From Nemopilema nomurai (Eukaryota; Cnidaria; Scyphozoa; Rhizostomeae; Rhizostomatidae), in NCBI GenBank assembly GCA_003864495.1, contig PEDN01001360.1:434001-498000 (forward strand): DNA of 64,000 nt. Reading direction: 5' to 3'. The position numbers were made by a program, and so were the translations under genes. The notes beneath the pieces were generated by a model. The model was not told where the DNA came from. It made no database searches and saw only the letters and a list, made by a program, of their open reading frames with translations. This document shows positions 25,691-37,844 of the stretch, in pieces (position 1 is the first letter of the stretch; each line of letters starts with the position of its first letter).

Positions 25691-26929
25691 CTAAACTAGT
25701 TCAAAGCCATGTTTAACCATCTTTATAAACTCATTTCTTAGGTTGTATTTGAACTTCTGATACCAAACAAGCAGTTTTTTTCTTCTTTTCATTTTATATT
25801 CAAGAGATAGTTCTCTTTCTTGATCAATAATATTTTTAAGTTCATCCCAAGATTTTAAGTAAATTACAGGGGCATGCATCTTTTTTAGTACTCTTAAAGG
25901 AACTTGCAAGCCATCATCAGTGGATGAGCGACCACACACTCCTGGTGTCATAACATCTTCAATTACAGGTACAGATCCGTATGATAAGGCTTCATAAATG
26001 CGATAACATTCTGTATTTTTTCCAACCGGACAAAGTGTGAGATCACTGTTTCTCATTGCATATCTGTACATTTCACTTGTTTCTTTCGTTTCAGAAGGCA
26101 ACCATTGATACCTTGAATGCACAAAGCAGTCTTTCTTTAAATTTTCATCTGCTTGTAAGATATTCATCAATGTTGTTCGTGATGAATTACCATACACTGT
26201 TCCTAAGAAGTTGCAAATATATTTTCTTCTCTTTGTAATTAAACCATTGGCAATATGAACAATTGGAAAATCCCTGTATGTTGCAACTCCAAGAGGCCAT
26301 TGATGGAAATCAGCATTATTGACGTATGAAATATCGTAAACTACAAAGGCCAACTTGATAATGCCACCATTTCGTGCCATGTATGGCATCAACCATTCAT
26401 TATGGCATTGCTCGTTACCAAGTAGAACAACTGCCAGGTTATTTACACGCTTCAATTTTGTCAAAGTTTTGAGCCAATTCAAGGCAAAATCAACCTTCTT
26501 TGGCTCCCTGCCATTGATAACCAAGATTGCGTTCTGTGTATCGTCCCCTACTGTTTGCGGTGTCACCAAAGGACCGGTATGGAATCTAAACTTGAGGTTT
26601 TCCATTTCCAGCTCACCATACCTCAGAAACTTCCCATTAACATCTTCTAATGTAGCTTCAAAAATATGCTGCCATAAATAAAGTCCAATAGCTGCTTTTC
26701 CCCAAACCTCCACAAGGTGCGTAACTTTTGAGCCAGGATTTATTTTGGTAGTCGCATGGATCTGCTTAAAGCCATTGAGTGACTTCATTTTCTTGGATGG
26801 CCTATTGAAATAGATTCGCACCATCATATCTATTAAAGTATATGCAGTAAATACAAGATATACAATCCCGGCAAGCTTAAGAAAAGTCAAACGTCTCATC
26901 TTGAGTGCAAATCCATTACTTCGCAACAA
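25691..26929 (-). CDS. RXYLT1: RXYLT1 (TMEM5), ribitol-5-phosphate xylosyltransferase, intronless
   Basis: Golgi type II membrane glycosyltransferase that adds xylose to the ribitol-phosphate of the alpha-dystroglycan core M3 glycan. The frame is 412 aa (human 443). There is a short cytosolic tail, one signal-anchor helix at about residues 14-36, then the lumenal domain. Diagnostic blocks match the human protein: VWGKAAIGLYLW, VVLLGNEQCHNEW, QWPLGVATYR, CNFLGTVYGNSSR, and near the C-terminus LCPVGKNTECYRIYEALSYG followed by SVPVIEDVM, the exostosin-like sugar-nucleotide region. The first Met was chosen; Met11 is a possible alternative. It has no introns and is head-to-head with MED8. Confidence 0.93.
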   Translation of the reverse strand: MLRSNGFALKMRRLTFLKLAGIVYLVFTAYTLIDMMVRIYFNRPSKKMKSLNGFKQIHATTKINPGSKVTHLVEVWGKAAIGLYLWQHIFEATLEDVNGKFLRYGELEMENLKFRFHTGPLVTPQTVGDDTQNAILVINGREPKKVDFALNWLKTLTKLKRVNNLAVVLLGNEQCHNEWLMPYMARNGGIIKLAFVVYDISYVNNADFHQWPLGVATYRDFPIVHIANGLITKRRKYICNFLGTVYGNSSRTTLMNILQADENLKKDCFVHSRYQWLPSETKETSEMYRYAMRNSDLTLCPVGKNTECYRIYEALSYGSVPVIEDVMTPGVCGRSSTDDGLQVPLRVLKKMHAPVIYLKSWDELKNIIDQERELSLEYKMKRRKKLLVWYQKFKYNLRNEFIKMVKHGFELV

Positions 26930-27079
26930 CTTTTCTTTCTCGTCCAGTCAGACAGCAACCATGTTTTGACTGAGATCGAAAAAGAGGCTCTGATACAATG
27001 GTAACTACATTGACCTTGGCCTAAAGCCCATGAAGTCTATTCCTGGATAGTGGAAAAAGTATTGTCTAGCAAAGCAAAA
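26930..27079. promoter_or_regulatory. bidirectional promoter between RXYLT1 and MED8
   Basis: Only 150 bases separate the RXYLT1 start codon (26927-26929, minus) from the MED8 start codon (27080-27082, plus). Both promoters and 5' UTRs must fit here unless upstream noncoding exons exist. No TATA box is obvious. Confidence 0.6.
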
Positions 27080-30000
27080 ATGAGCGAAAAGCTGCAGGTT
27101 TGTAATGGCATAATTATGATATCAAATCGTTGTTAGGGCAAATGTGATATCCTGCATTTTTGTATAAATTTTTTGACCCCGTCTACCAAATGTACTGCGC
27201 TAAAGTAGAAGATTGAAAATAGTATCATTATTTATTTCAAATTGAAGCAGAATATCAATAAACGTGTAGCAACAGTATTCTGTAAAGATTTTGATTATCA
27301 CTTTAAGCAAAATCTAGTAAAGAACACTGTAAATTACACCGTATCAGTTTTCTTCTTGAAAGGTTACAATTGGCAATTTTTATTTTTCTTAGGAAGAAAG
27401 ACAGCTAGAGACAACCATTGACATGCTACTTACAAGAGTACAGGATTTAAAGACAACATTAACAACCTTCCTCTTCAAGTTAGAACATGAAAACCCAAAT
27501 TGGCAAGTTAATCTTAGCTTCTCGCTATTTGCTATATAGAAATTATTACCCCATGGCATTGCCATTGTCTGGCATCGTCTGAACACTTTATTGGGGGAGG
27601 GGGTTGGTTTATTATTAGCAAATGAAGAATTCATAGTTTGTGAAAAGTCTCACCTTTGGCACAGAGACCACCTCTGGTAATGTTGCTACTCTTATGGATT
27701 ATAGCAGCAACAATCATTCAAAATTAAGGAATTATGTTTTTTGTGCTTTGTTTAAGGCTAGATATTGTTTTCTAATCAGTTATCTAGAAAACAGCTAAAT
27801 TTTCCAAATAGTTCAAGGATTGATTCAAACAAAGGAGCTCTCAATGTAAATAATGTAAAATGTGTTTTTTGTGTCCCTCTCTCAGTTTATATGTATTCAA
27901 ACTTTAGGCCACAAATGCTGGATAGCTTTGCAGTTCTTTCAGGTGAGGTGTTGGAAACATTAACAGTTTCATTTTACATTACAAAGTACACAGCCCTTAA
28001 GAACTTAACTTCCATACTTTTCACATTTTGTTCAAATCCTAGGCATATTCTTTATAGAATTTCAGATCTTGTAAGTTGGATTGCTATTATTGAATTTATA
28101 CTTTTGTAAAATCCCATAATAATGATTAGTTATCGTCATGATCTAAGTTGTCAGGTTGATTTCTTATAGGCCAGATCAACACACTGAACAAAATGATTAA
28201 AGGAGAACGAATTCCAATTCTTAGAAACCTGGTCTTGTTCCCAATACTTGTGTCTTTGGACAGAGATGAATCTTTAGAGGTAAAAGAAGTTCTACTGCCA
28301 ACAATTGTATTGTGTTGATCTCAGTTAGAGCCATCAATTAGAATCACAGAATTACAGGCTGTTGTATTTTGGACTGGTGTCATCTCTGATAGAGATGCTG
28401 GCATGTTTTGCTTGTTACTCATCTATAGCAATCCCAAGTAATACTCACTGATAGTCAACAGACTTCTGGTAACACTCACAAGATATTATTTTCCCTTCTT
28501 GATTTTTACAATTTTTAATTTTTCTTTCAAATATAACCAGATTTCCTTTTTCTTTTAAGTCATACAGTAATTATTGTCTTTAATGAGTGCAAAGTTCCTC
28601 AAATGGTATTTTGCAACAGATCTCAGGCCTTCCTGGGATGGCCGCACTCGCACACCTTGGTACACCCCTCCCCACACTGAGAAGTGTGTTTAATCGCACG
28701 CCTGTTTTGTAATTATTCATTTGTTTTTTAAACCTGGTTTCCATTTACCTGCAACCATAGAAAGGCTGCATGCATTGAGCTAAAAAAAATTGGCTCAGAA
28801 TCGTTGGCAGAGGTGTGGCAAGCAAATGTTGATTAGCGCAGGGAACTAACAAGGTGGCAGTAACGCTTTGATGTTTACTTTGTTCCAGTTAAACATTATG
28901 CGGTGCCAGCACGTCATTTTGGAGGACCGTTGTGACAATTATTGCTTACAATAAAACACGGACCAAACGACCATAACATGGGGACTAGTTTTACACAACG
29001 TTTTGAAAGTTCAAAATTTCAGCATTGTAAACATGAAGTGCGCAGAAGTGCAGCAAGTTCCTGTTCATTCTAATTTTTTGAAAAGACAACAGAAAACATT
29101 TTTATTTGACTACTTTGAAGCAATTTCCAATCAGATGCTCCGCCACGTTTTTATCACAGATCGGCATTGACACGCACATGTTTTTAAAACACTATTTTTA
29201 ATGGTTGATTGTGTGTTGTAAGAACAATCAAAACTTTGTTACATTTTCTCCTCTTATTATGAGAAACCGCTTTACAAAAAACTAAACGGTAGAAGGCTCA
29301 AAATTTTAAAAAACCACCGGTAAATGAAAATCAATAAGAAACATTCAATTTTTTATGGCTCTATATAGTATGCAACAGAAAATCTGTAGTAATAAGAAAA
29401 AGTACCAATAGCACTCCATCGCACTCCTACCACAATCTAGGAGTGCGAAATGCTAATTTATTCCCAGGAAGGCCTGGACCTAGTCCACTTAGCAGCCTGC
29501 ATTTACTAGGAGTCCTTCTCCTGTTGATATTATGTAGGTCTCTCTTTGACTCTTTAACATAGAGAGTGAAAGAATGTCTACTAGTTTAGGAATGCATGCC
29601 AATAAATTTATTTTGAAAAAGGCTTCTTAAACAAGGTTGCTAATAATTGGAGTTTTCTTAAAACCCTTGTGTTTTGGGCAATTGATTTTGCTCTTTTACT
29701 TTTCTCATAGTTATGGTAAGGGTAATCATGTTGCAATGGTAGGTTAACATAACAGGTCAATACTATCTACTCTAACTTTGCTCTTTATTAATGCTATACC
29801 AAGTGTCGTAGTTAGATTATTTGATGTGAAAAACACTTTTTTTACATTCCAATAAAAATTTGCAATACAAATTTACTAGTTACACTACCTGCAAAATACT
29901 CAATGACATTACAAGGATGGTGCCACTTGGTGCAAAGTACTATGACTACGCCGTGGCATCACAGAAAACTAAGACAACTTACATACGAATTACCAAAGGA

Positions 30001-32909
30001 AAAAACAACAAAGGACATATTTAATCATAGTTATACCCATTTGACCTTTAGGTAATGGTATTTTGTTGTCAACTTTCAACTTGTTACCTTTCTAATTACC
30101 TTTCTCAATTATAGAAAGGTACAGAAGGCCGAATCCAATCATTCAGCCATGAAGTTGGTAAGCACCTTTTTGTCTGCTTTGATGTGTTTCACTGAATGCT
30201 TGTTTATTGTTATTATGAAATAGTGCTGGGAATAACTTTCCAAGGTTTGTTGTTATGGATTTTGTTGCACTTGTTGCAGGGTCTAGTATGAGACTGCTTG
30301 AAAGTTCTAGTAGACGGCTCAACTGATTTAATGTATGCTTGTGATTAATTATTAACGAAGGCTTTTCATTTACGTATTTGGCTTATATCATATGCTGCAC
30401 TAATAGTTGGCTAAGCAGTTGAGATGTTTGGATTTTTTCTCCGATATTGGATGTATGGTTTTCTCTACATAGTTTTGGCTCTGGTGGATCCACAGGCCAC
30501 ATATTATTTCAGCCGATATGAATCGTCATTAAAGCCTTCGTAAGCAGCATTCTGTTGTTGTTTTTACAGTACCAGACGCCTTGAGGACAAAATACGAGCC
30601 TGATGTTGAAAAAGAAGAGGCTCGTTTTGCGAAAAAGGCTGCAGACTTAAGCCCAGAAGAGGCACAGGTAAGAGACATAGAGCCTTTTTCGGTGTGGGGA
30701 GCCCTTTTCATAAGTCAACGAGATCACCTTTGAATACAGGCTTACATGCTCAGTGTGTTTAATCGCCTTCGTAGCGAACACTGACCTTGTGCTGGTACGT
30801 TGTTTTGATGCTTCAAGTCACCTAGAGTCCAGAGTCATAAACAGGTTTTTAACTTTTTCCTTTTCCGCAGCGTCAGGTCGCTGCGCTTAACGAGCTGACG
30901 TCACACGTCATAGATATGATAGCAACTGCCAGAGAAGAGTGGGACACAGAGAGTACATGTGAGAAAGCTTTTAATTTTATTGGCATCATGCAAATTCTAT
31001 CATCCTCGAGAATAGACCAGTATTTTAAATTCTCCCATCTTTAACAAGTCACTTGCACGTGTTTTTATTCATTGCTATTCGGGAATTGACCGGGATATTT
31101 CTGTATTTTTTTCAAGAATTATTCTATAATTTTTATATTCCCAATATTCTGTCCAAGGTCGCATCGGCTTTCAGCCCTTGTTCATTTACCAATTGTGCCT
31201 GCTTTTTCCATTACTAGGACATTTTTTTTTTGACCTGATGTTTTTAAAAAGTTTCCATTTTTAGATATGTGCGATACTTTACACATTGTTTCAATGCGTA
31301 ATTTAAGTAATTCTATCTGAATTGATCCTGGAACAAGCTATTTTCATGTGGATGTGAACTTATAGAGCACCCTCTAATGTTGACAAATGTTTCTCCTCAG
31401 CCAAAAATGTTGCCATAACCCCGTCAACAAATGATACAAATATTCTTCTGAATGCCATTGCCAGTGGAACAGGTTAGCAAGACCTCTGCTTGACACTGTA
31501 TCAGTTTAAATTCGTTCTGATTATTGTGGCCAGACATGGCTTTCTTATGACAAGGTATGCCGCATTACCTATGTTTGGGTTCTTTTTGCAAAGGAAAGCT
31601 CTCGTCTGACAATTTGATTTCTTGGAAGCTATGTCATTTTTAGTTTTGCACAGCTTGATAAAATTTGTGTTGTTAGTGATCAATATTATCAAAAGACATG
31701 CTCTGATGCTCAGCAAGTGGCTTTGATGCCAATCTTCAATATGCATATTCATTTCTTGGGAGATTTGCTTCTATTTGATTCTGAAATCTTTTTCATTGAT
31801 GTTTTAGGCTTACGAAGAAGACCGTCTGTTTCAATTGAATCAGGTAAGGTGCGGATCGCACATTTAACAAATCGAAACTTTTAGAACAGTAGTCACTTAA
31901 TAAAATTATCCTTCTTGTGAGACAAATAATCTCCAATTGGCCACCCTGACTATCACGAAACTGACAAGAAATTGATGAATCTGGATTTTCTGGATCAGGA
32001 TTCTTCAACTATTCTCACTGAAGTTGTAAAGCGAAAGTATCATAGTTTTGTACAATCCTACTGCCAACAATGCAACCTAAGTTACAATCAAAGTATCAGC
32101 TCTATAATAATGCTGAGAAAAAAATTTATTATTCACTTCTGTCAGCACTATGTTTTTCTTTTCACCTATCAGTCATTTGAAATAGGAAATCCAACACAAA
32201 TTAAAATCATTATTCATCAAAAATTCCAGTCATAATTTTCTGTGTTACTGCTTTAATCAGTCATAATCAAAATCATAACGGTTTAGTTAATTTTATCTTT
32301 TTTTTTAAAGCATTCTGATGTCATTTATAATTTGATCTCTGAACAAGTGCTTTGTGGTACATATTGTGAAATTTGATCTCTGTAATAGAATTCCTATACA
32401 TTGGTATCTTTTCTCTGGATCTCGATGCTACCATACATTAGGATATACGTTTTTGCTACTGTGCGATAACTCTGCGGGGAAACGTAGGAAGGAGTTTGAT
32501 TTGAATGTGTAAGGGCACCTTGGTCTCATTCCCGTTGGTCGTTAATTTTCTTCCATTTTCCGGTGTCAGTTGTGGGGTCAGGACGTTCACGTGCACGCGT
32601 AACAATGAAGTAGCACGCTTCACTGATTTGCAGTGACGCACCCATTCATCATCCCCCGTAAAACCACGAAGGCCATTACTAAACACCACTGACAACGGGC
32701 AAACCTATATTTACTAGCCAGTCTTGTAGTTCATGTGGGTACGATATACACGCATGCGCACAAGTACTGAACTTTCATCATTAACTTGCTTTGCAGAGCA
32801 GAAATCAAATACTGCCACATCGCACAATAAAGCCCAGAGCTCGATGAAAGCCAATGCTCGGAGCCATCCTTATGCGGGGCATCAAGGACAGCGAGGCCAG
32901 CCAAAATGA
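27080..32909 (+). CDS. MED8: MED8, Mediator complex subunit 8
   Basis: Head-module subunit of Mediator, which links activators to RNA polymerase II. Exons: 27080-27097, 27393-27502, 27908-27942, 28170-28279, 30115-30157, 30570-30667, 30871-30958, 31401-31472, 31808-31843, 32797-32909. They total 723 nt (240 aa plus stop; human 268). Family matches are EERQLETTIDMLL and NWPQMLDSFAVLSGQINTLN in the N-terminal helices, then TEGRIQSFSHEVVPDALRTK, the most conserved block. The short tail has SHPYAG, like the human SMHPYQR end. The first exon encodes only six residues. The second intron (27503-27907) needs a GC donor to keep frame. Poly(A) signal AATAAA is at 33238-33243. Confidence 0.93.
27503..27907 (+). 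other. GC-AG intron of MED8
   Basis: The donor reads TG|GCAAGT and the acceptor TTTAG|GCC. Using the adjacent GT four bases later would put the next exon out of frame, into a TAG after five codons. The GC donor restores NWPQMLDSF, which matches the family. Confidence 0.8.
28624..29476. mobile_element. MITE-like inverted-repeat element in MED8 intron 4
   Basis: A perfect 15-bp terminal inverted repeat, CAGGCCTTCCTGGGA (28624-28638) and its complement (29462-29476), bounds 853 bases with no coding potential. Inside the right end is an 11-bp perfect hairpin (TCGCACTCCTA ... TAGGAGTGCGA, about 29419-29449), and a related GCACTCG word lies inside the left end. No convincing target-site duplication was found, so family and exact ends are uncertain. 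Confidence 0.6.
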
Positions 32910-34687
32910 GTAAGAAGACCTCCAGACAACTTTTGGGTATGTTGACGTTGCTTTTAGGCTCCATTGGTTTAGCTTGAGTAGCAAGCCACCTCCGACTCCT
33001 ATCCTATGGGAAATTCTATATGATTGAAGAAAAGGCATTTCACGTTCTGTAAATTTATTCTGTAAAGAAATTTATCATTTTTCACGGAGTTTACATACGA
33101 CGAGTACGCGTTTATTTGGTGCACCCAGTTCAGCATAATTCTAACAACTATTTCCTACAGATTGTATTTTAATTCAATTTTTTATACCTTTTCGCTGTGT
33201 CTCCAATTATCTTGTTAGCTAAAGATTTTGACACATTAATAAAGATATTGGCTGATTGATTGATTGATTGACTGACTGACTGACTGATTGACTGACTGAT
33301 TGACTGACTGATTGTAATGATTGATTGACTGACGCGCGCTACATAAAATATTTCATTCCTGAACCCCTAAATGCGGGTGTTGTTGGTGGCAGATAACTCA
33401 TGGTTAGCTTTATGCATTGGCACGGACTACTGAGTATCATCAGGACATTAGACAGCGAAGCAAAAATGGCTATTCGTCTAGTTCTGTTTTCCTAGAAGCT
33501 TGTCACGCAGTTATGATGTACGACTTAAAGAGTATCCTTCCCTTGTTTTTACTCGCAGTTTGCGATGCAAGCAAGCACTAAAGCGTTTATCTCTCTGTTG
33601 TTCGCCCGACCAATCGAAATGGTTTTGTTTGGCAAAGGCCAACCTATTAGGACCTCTGCGATGCCGCGTGAACCTAGGCAGCTGAATCATCGAGAAGCAT
33701 TGAATTTCAGCCAATAATTCCCTTTGAAAGCTGTTCCAGACGAACGAATCATTGGCATTACATAATGTAATGTGGGAGAATATCATATGCGTACGCGAAA
33801 TCAGCTTTCCCAGATAAACGGTTGCAGGTTTATAGATGCATGTCAACGTGACCTAGTTTCCAGTCCTACTGTTATCGCGTCACAAATTAGGTCGTGCCTC
33901 AGCTAATTCCATCCCCTGTTGCTTCCCCTGACAGCGTAGCTCATGGGTTGCTTTTTCGCTTTTTGAACAGCCTTCTGCTAGAGAACTCAGGCTAGCGTAT
34001 TTCTGAGTTCGTAATACTGTACCCTTCCCAGTTTGGAATTTCACGGGAAACACAACAGAGGACAACAGGCCTCATTATTCGCCGTAATGCTATTTGGGAA
34101 AGGATCTTCTCTGTGCCCTGCAAGTCATACAGTCAGTTTCAGCGAAGCGCTTCTAGCTTGGCACGTTCCACCGATTTGAGTAAGAAACCGTCTTCATTCG
34201 GACGCTCTTTGTTTCGCAAATGTTATTTAAATTGTAGGATGCTGAGTCTCAATCTGTTTGCAAGCCCTTGCTCTATGTTTTGCTTTTAAAGGATTGTTTA
34301 TGATTGTAGAGCAGATGAGTGAGGAATTATCCTGCTGGTAGTTCAGCGTGATGACGTAAGGCAGATGAGAGTCAATGACCTTATCAAGAAGCATGCTCAG
34401 GTTATTAATGACACAGGCTTGGGGAGTCATCTCATGTGAATCAGACAGCAGTTAGAACGAGAGCAGGACGTTGTTTTGGTGCTATTTTGGAGCTTCGTTG
34501 GGAATGGAAGCCTCGCGTGACATTTTGATGTGATATGCTTAGTTTTTACGAAATCTTTATTTTGAAATAATACCATATGGTGATTACTGGTTATCAAAGC
34601 AACGGAGTCTAAAAGCCATTCAGCTGCCAAATCCTTTCTCTTTTCTGAAACGTATCGCAAGAGTCGTTGTGAAGAATATCTATCGCT
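32910..34687. other. intergenic: MED8 3' flank and SLC49-like upstream region
   Basis: Contains the MED8 poly(A) signal (AATAAA 33238-33243) and a TGAT/TGAC microsatellite (33251-33333). The last kilobase is presumed promoter of the transporter gene. No further exon was seen. Confidence 0.55.
33251..33333. repeat. TGAT/TGAC tetranucleotide microsatellite
   Basis: About 20 near-perfect four-base units alternate TGAT and TGAC, starting just after the MED8 poly(A) signal. Confidence 0.9.
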
Positions 34688-36058
34688 ATGGAAGGCCGGA
34701 CATGCGATGCCACGAGAATGTTGAACCCAGTGGAGTGTGCCATTGCCGAGTTCCACCGACCAAGGGACCAAGGCCCTGAAGGATACCGCCTAATTTCAGC
34801 CCTGAATAGGAGTGCTTCGAGACTTGTTCTAAGAAAGCGCTGTTCATTGTGTCTCTGGTTCGTTATTACCATGGCTGCGGTTGGCTCCTGGTTCTCTTTC
34901 ACTGCTTTGGCACCAAGACTGCATGAGTTCTACGGTACGTCGCTTCTTGGAATCTCCGCCATGTTCTTGGTATCGCTGCTGTTCATGGCCCTCATGCTTC
35001 CGCTAACCTCGTTGTTAACGAGAAAAAGCCCGTTGCCTGCCTTGATGGTGTCCGCATTCGTGAATGCGTTGGGTTGGGCTGTCAAGTGCAAGGGAACGTC
35101 ACCAACGGGATATTACGTCATTTTCTGCGGGCAAATGCTCATCGCCTGCGCAATTCCGTGGTCGCTTGGATTCCTTTTGGCACACAAAAAAGAGGATCAA
35201 CGCAAAATGGCGATCTTGGGTTTGTTGGCTTTCCCTCTCGGGTCCATTTTCGGCTGCGTTATGCCCGCTATTATACTATCTCCTAGCGACTCGTTGGAAG
35301 TATTAGAGTCAAAGCTGCATGCGTATTGCTTATGGAGCGCTGTTGTTTCAACGATAACCTTTGCCCTCATACCGTTTGCTCTGAAAGAACAAAAGCGATC
35401 AACTGATACAGATTATTGCGCCTTTGTTATTCCTCAGAGCGAGACTGGCCAGCAGAGTGAGGCTAATAATTTGGACATGGAATCTGGTCACGTTACCACT
35501 AGCAATGCGTCACGTTTGGCGCTGTACTTTAAAGAATTTCTTTTAACTCGCAAAATGGCATCATGCTGGTTGAACTTTGCAGTTTTTCTTAGTTTCTTCC
35601 CACTTTCAATCATTTGTAGCCAGGGCTCTTTCACTTCGTGGCCAGTTTGTCTCTTGGAGTCGTCAGTCATCCTTACCCTCTCAATTGTCCTCATGTTTGG
35701 TGCAGCTTTGAAGAAAGAGTATTCTAAATGGTTGTCAGGCATTTGTCAGTTAGCTTTCTTTGTGTGTGTTCTACTCTTTGCTTATCTTCTAGACAGTAGT
35801 TCTAGCGTAAGTAAATACACTCTCTTTTACTTCATGCATTCGCTAATGGGACTCCAATTACTGCTTTCAGTCCAAAAGCTCAAGATTTCACTCCGGTTGA
35901 AGGACCAAGTTTTTGCATCTTTGTTTTTCGCGAATCTCACTGCGTTTTTGACATCCTTCTTGCTACTTTTTTTAATATGGGAAGTGGCCGTTTATGCCTG
36001 GGCTATCGGTATTCTTATTCTTTCGATAATTTCGTCAATCTGTTTTTTTCTTGCATAA
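34688..36058 (+). CDS. SLC49/FLVCR-like major facilitator transporter, intronless
   Basis: Single exon, 456 aa, polytopic. The hydrophilic N-terminus (1-50) is followed by about 12 membrane segments in two bundles. They are separated by a cytosolic loop at about 235-275, which carries acidic and polar residues. The segment VSAFVNALGWAVKCKG (121-136) matches the FLVCR-type NALGAWVKC block, followed by a GQM..ACA.PWSLGF helix comparable to the FLVCR GQ.L.....F.LG helix. SLC49 members transport heme, choline, ethanolamine or related solutes. The substrate here cannot be told. Similarity is clear in the N-terminal half and weak in the C-terminal half. Poly(A) signal AATAAA is at 36384-36389. It could be a diverged retro-copy of a spliced paralogue. 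Confidence 0.75.
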   Translation: MEGRTCDATRMLNPVECAIAEFHRPRDQGPEGYRLISALNRSASRLVLRKRCSLCLWFVITMAAVGSWFSFTALAPRLHEFYGTSLLGISAMFLVSLLFMALMLPLTSLLTRKSPLPALMVSAFVNALGWAVKCKGTSPTGYYVIFCGQMLIACAIPWSLGFLLAHKKEDQRKMAILGLLAFPLGSIFGCVMPAIILSPSDSLEVLESKLHAYCLWSAVVSTITFALIPFALKEQKRSTDTDYCAFVIPQSETGQQSEANNLDMESGHVTTSNASRLALYFKEFLLTRKMASCWLNFAVFLSFFPLSIICSQGSFTSWPVCLLESSVILTLSIVLMFGAALKKEYSKWLSGICQLAFFVCVLLFAYLLDSSSSVSKYTLFYFMHSLMGLQLLLSVQKLKISLRLKDQVFASLFFANLTAFLTSFLLLFLIWEVAVYAWAIGILILSIISSICFFLA

Positions 36059-37844
36059 TAGTGAACAAGATAATCGATAAAATGGCCATCTTTCGACAAT
36101 TTTGGTTTAAAATGATTCTTTTTAGTATGACTTATCGTCACATAGAATTAGTTCTTTCTACTTTCAGTTTATCTATTTCGAAGCTGAAAAGAGCCATAGA
36201 TGCAACTAACTTGAGGATAACCATCAAAATGTTGAAATGTTTTCAAATGATTGAATATTTTTCTGGAAAAATCCAATGCTTCTAATGTTTGTAGATTTTT
36301 AAAAAAAAATATTTCTGAATATGGACATATTTTGAGTCTTTCTCCTTGCAAAGCTTTTCTACTCTACTTGCAACGTACACAAAAATAAACATTATAAGTA
36401 AAGTTAACCTCCATATCAAAAAGAGGCAAATATTCCAAAACGAAGAAATTTTACACATCATGGTACCATAGTCAGCAAAATTTGTTTTATTCTTTCCATA
36501 TATTGAAACTCTTACCACCTCGTTTGGTGCCCTTCTGTCGGCTTTTTGGAAAGGGTCTACAAGACATTTTGCCTGATCACTTAGCATACAGTGTATTTCC
36601 CTTTGTCGTTATTCGTGTTGTGTGCCATGGCTTGTTTCATTAGCATTACAATTTGTGATTGGTGTCGGCATACGCTTGCTGTTTAATGCAAACCTCTAGA
36701 TTAAGTGTTGTTATTAAAACGTTTGATACTATAGAGCGTCCATTTCAGTCCTTGTTGTTCTACTAACCTTATTGCAGTACATTGAAAGCTTCACTCGATG
36801 AGGTGAATAGAGTTAAAGAGCTAAAGACACAGCACAGTAGCGTGGAAGCGAAGAAGCCTGAAGTCCTACTTTGCGCGGTAATGTAGTTTTGATAAATCCA
36901 TGCTTTAGCCTCAATTGATAATGGTTATATTGTACATTGTTTTTGGTTGTAAAATTCGAATAATTGACAAGAAGAAAGTGTGCGGAAAGGGGGGGGGGTA
37001 GCCTGGTGAATTGCTTTAAAACTTCTAAGCGGAAGCAAGCCATTTAACGTTGACTGAGGGGAAAAGTTGTTTTCCAAAGAAAGTAGAAGATGTCGTCATG
37101 TAAAGTCTCGACCATTTTTGTTCCCGTAGGTGGTTCTCATTTCATTGGTAAGTTAGTTACAACCCTCCAGTAGCACTTTTGCTAATTTTTTTCAGCCATA
37201 TTGAAAATCAAAAATAATAACTTCTGAGGAAAGAAATCAAGCTATTACAATATTTTTCCGAAAGCAGAGACTCGTTTTAAGTCTTATCGCACTCTAAACT
37301 TTAAAGCTGTGCAGACATTTTTAGAAATCTGGTTACTTTGCAAAGTTTTGTAGCAAAGTTTTATAGCAAACAATAAACATTTACGCCTCAAAGAAATTTT
37401 TTTCAATGTATGGTACGCTTCCTAGAAGCTATAAAATTTAGTCTTAAAAGCTCTTGTGGATCACTAGTGCTTTGAATATATAACAGTAAAACTTATATAA
37501 CTGTTTCATTGCTCGATTTATTGATTTTCGACTCCTGAGGTTGCCTTTAGAATTTTAGTGAATTACCCCAAAAAATTCTATTTTTCTTAATAATTTAATC
37601 AAATTAAGGCGTTGGGGAAATAGAGACTCAAAAGGTATCTTTTATCTTTAGCAAGCATTTTCCCCTATATAAGTATTGATTACAACTGGGAAGACCGAGC
37701 AAGTGCTGATAAAAAACTGCGATTTCACCAGGTTTCTCTGAGCTTCAAATATTTTCAGCCCTCTCCACCAAGAACTTGATTGAGTTAAAGATATGAATAA
37801 GAAATGAAGATAATATGAAAGATTTTCAGTCCAAAAATTTGCTT
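36059..37844. other. AT-rich intergenic stretch
   Basis: Holds the transporter poly(A) signal (36384-36389), one exon-like block (36780-36879) and a G-run at 36989-36998. The remainder is AT-rich with no feature I can support. Confidence 0.5.
36780..36879 (+). other. orphan exon-like block
   Basis: A pyrimidine-rich acceptor TTATTGCAG precedes 36780. About 100 bases remain open in one frame (TLKASLDEVNRVKELK... to VLLCA), and a donor GCG|GTAATG follows at 36880. The peptide is not recognised. It could be an exon of a gene whose other exons I cannot see, a downstream exon of the transporter transcript, or chance. Confidence 0.25.
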
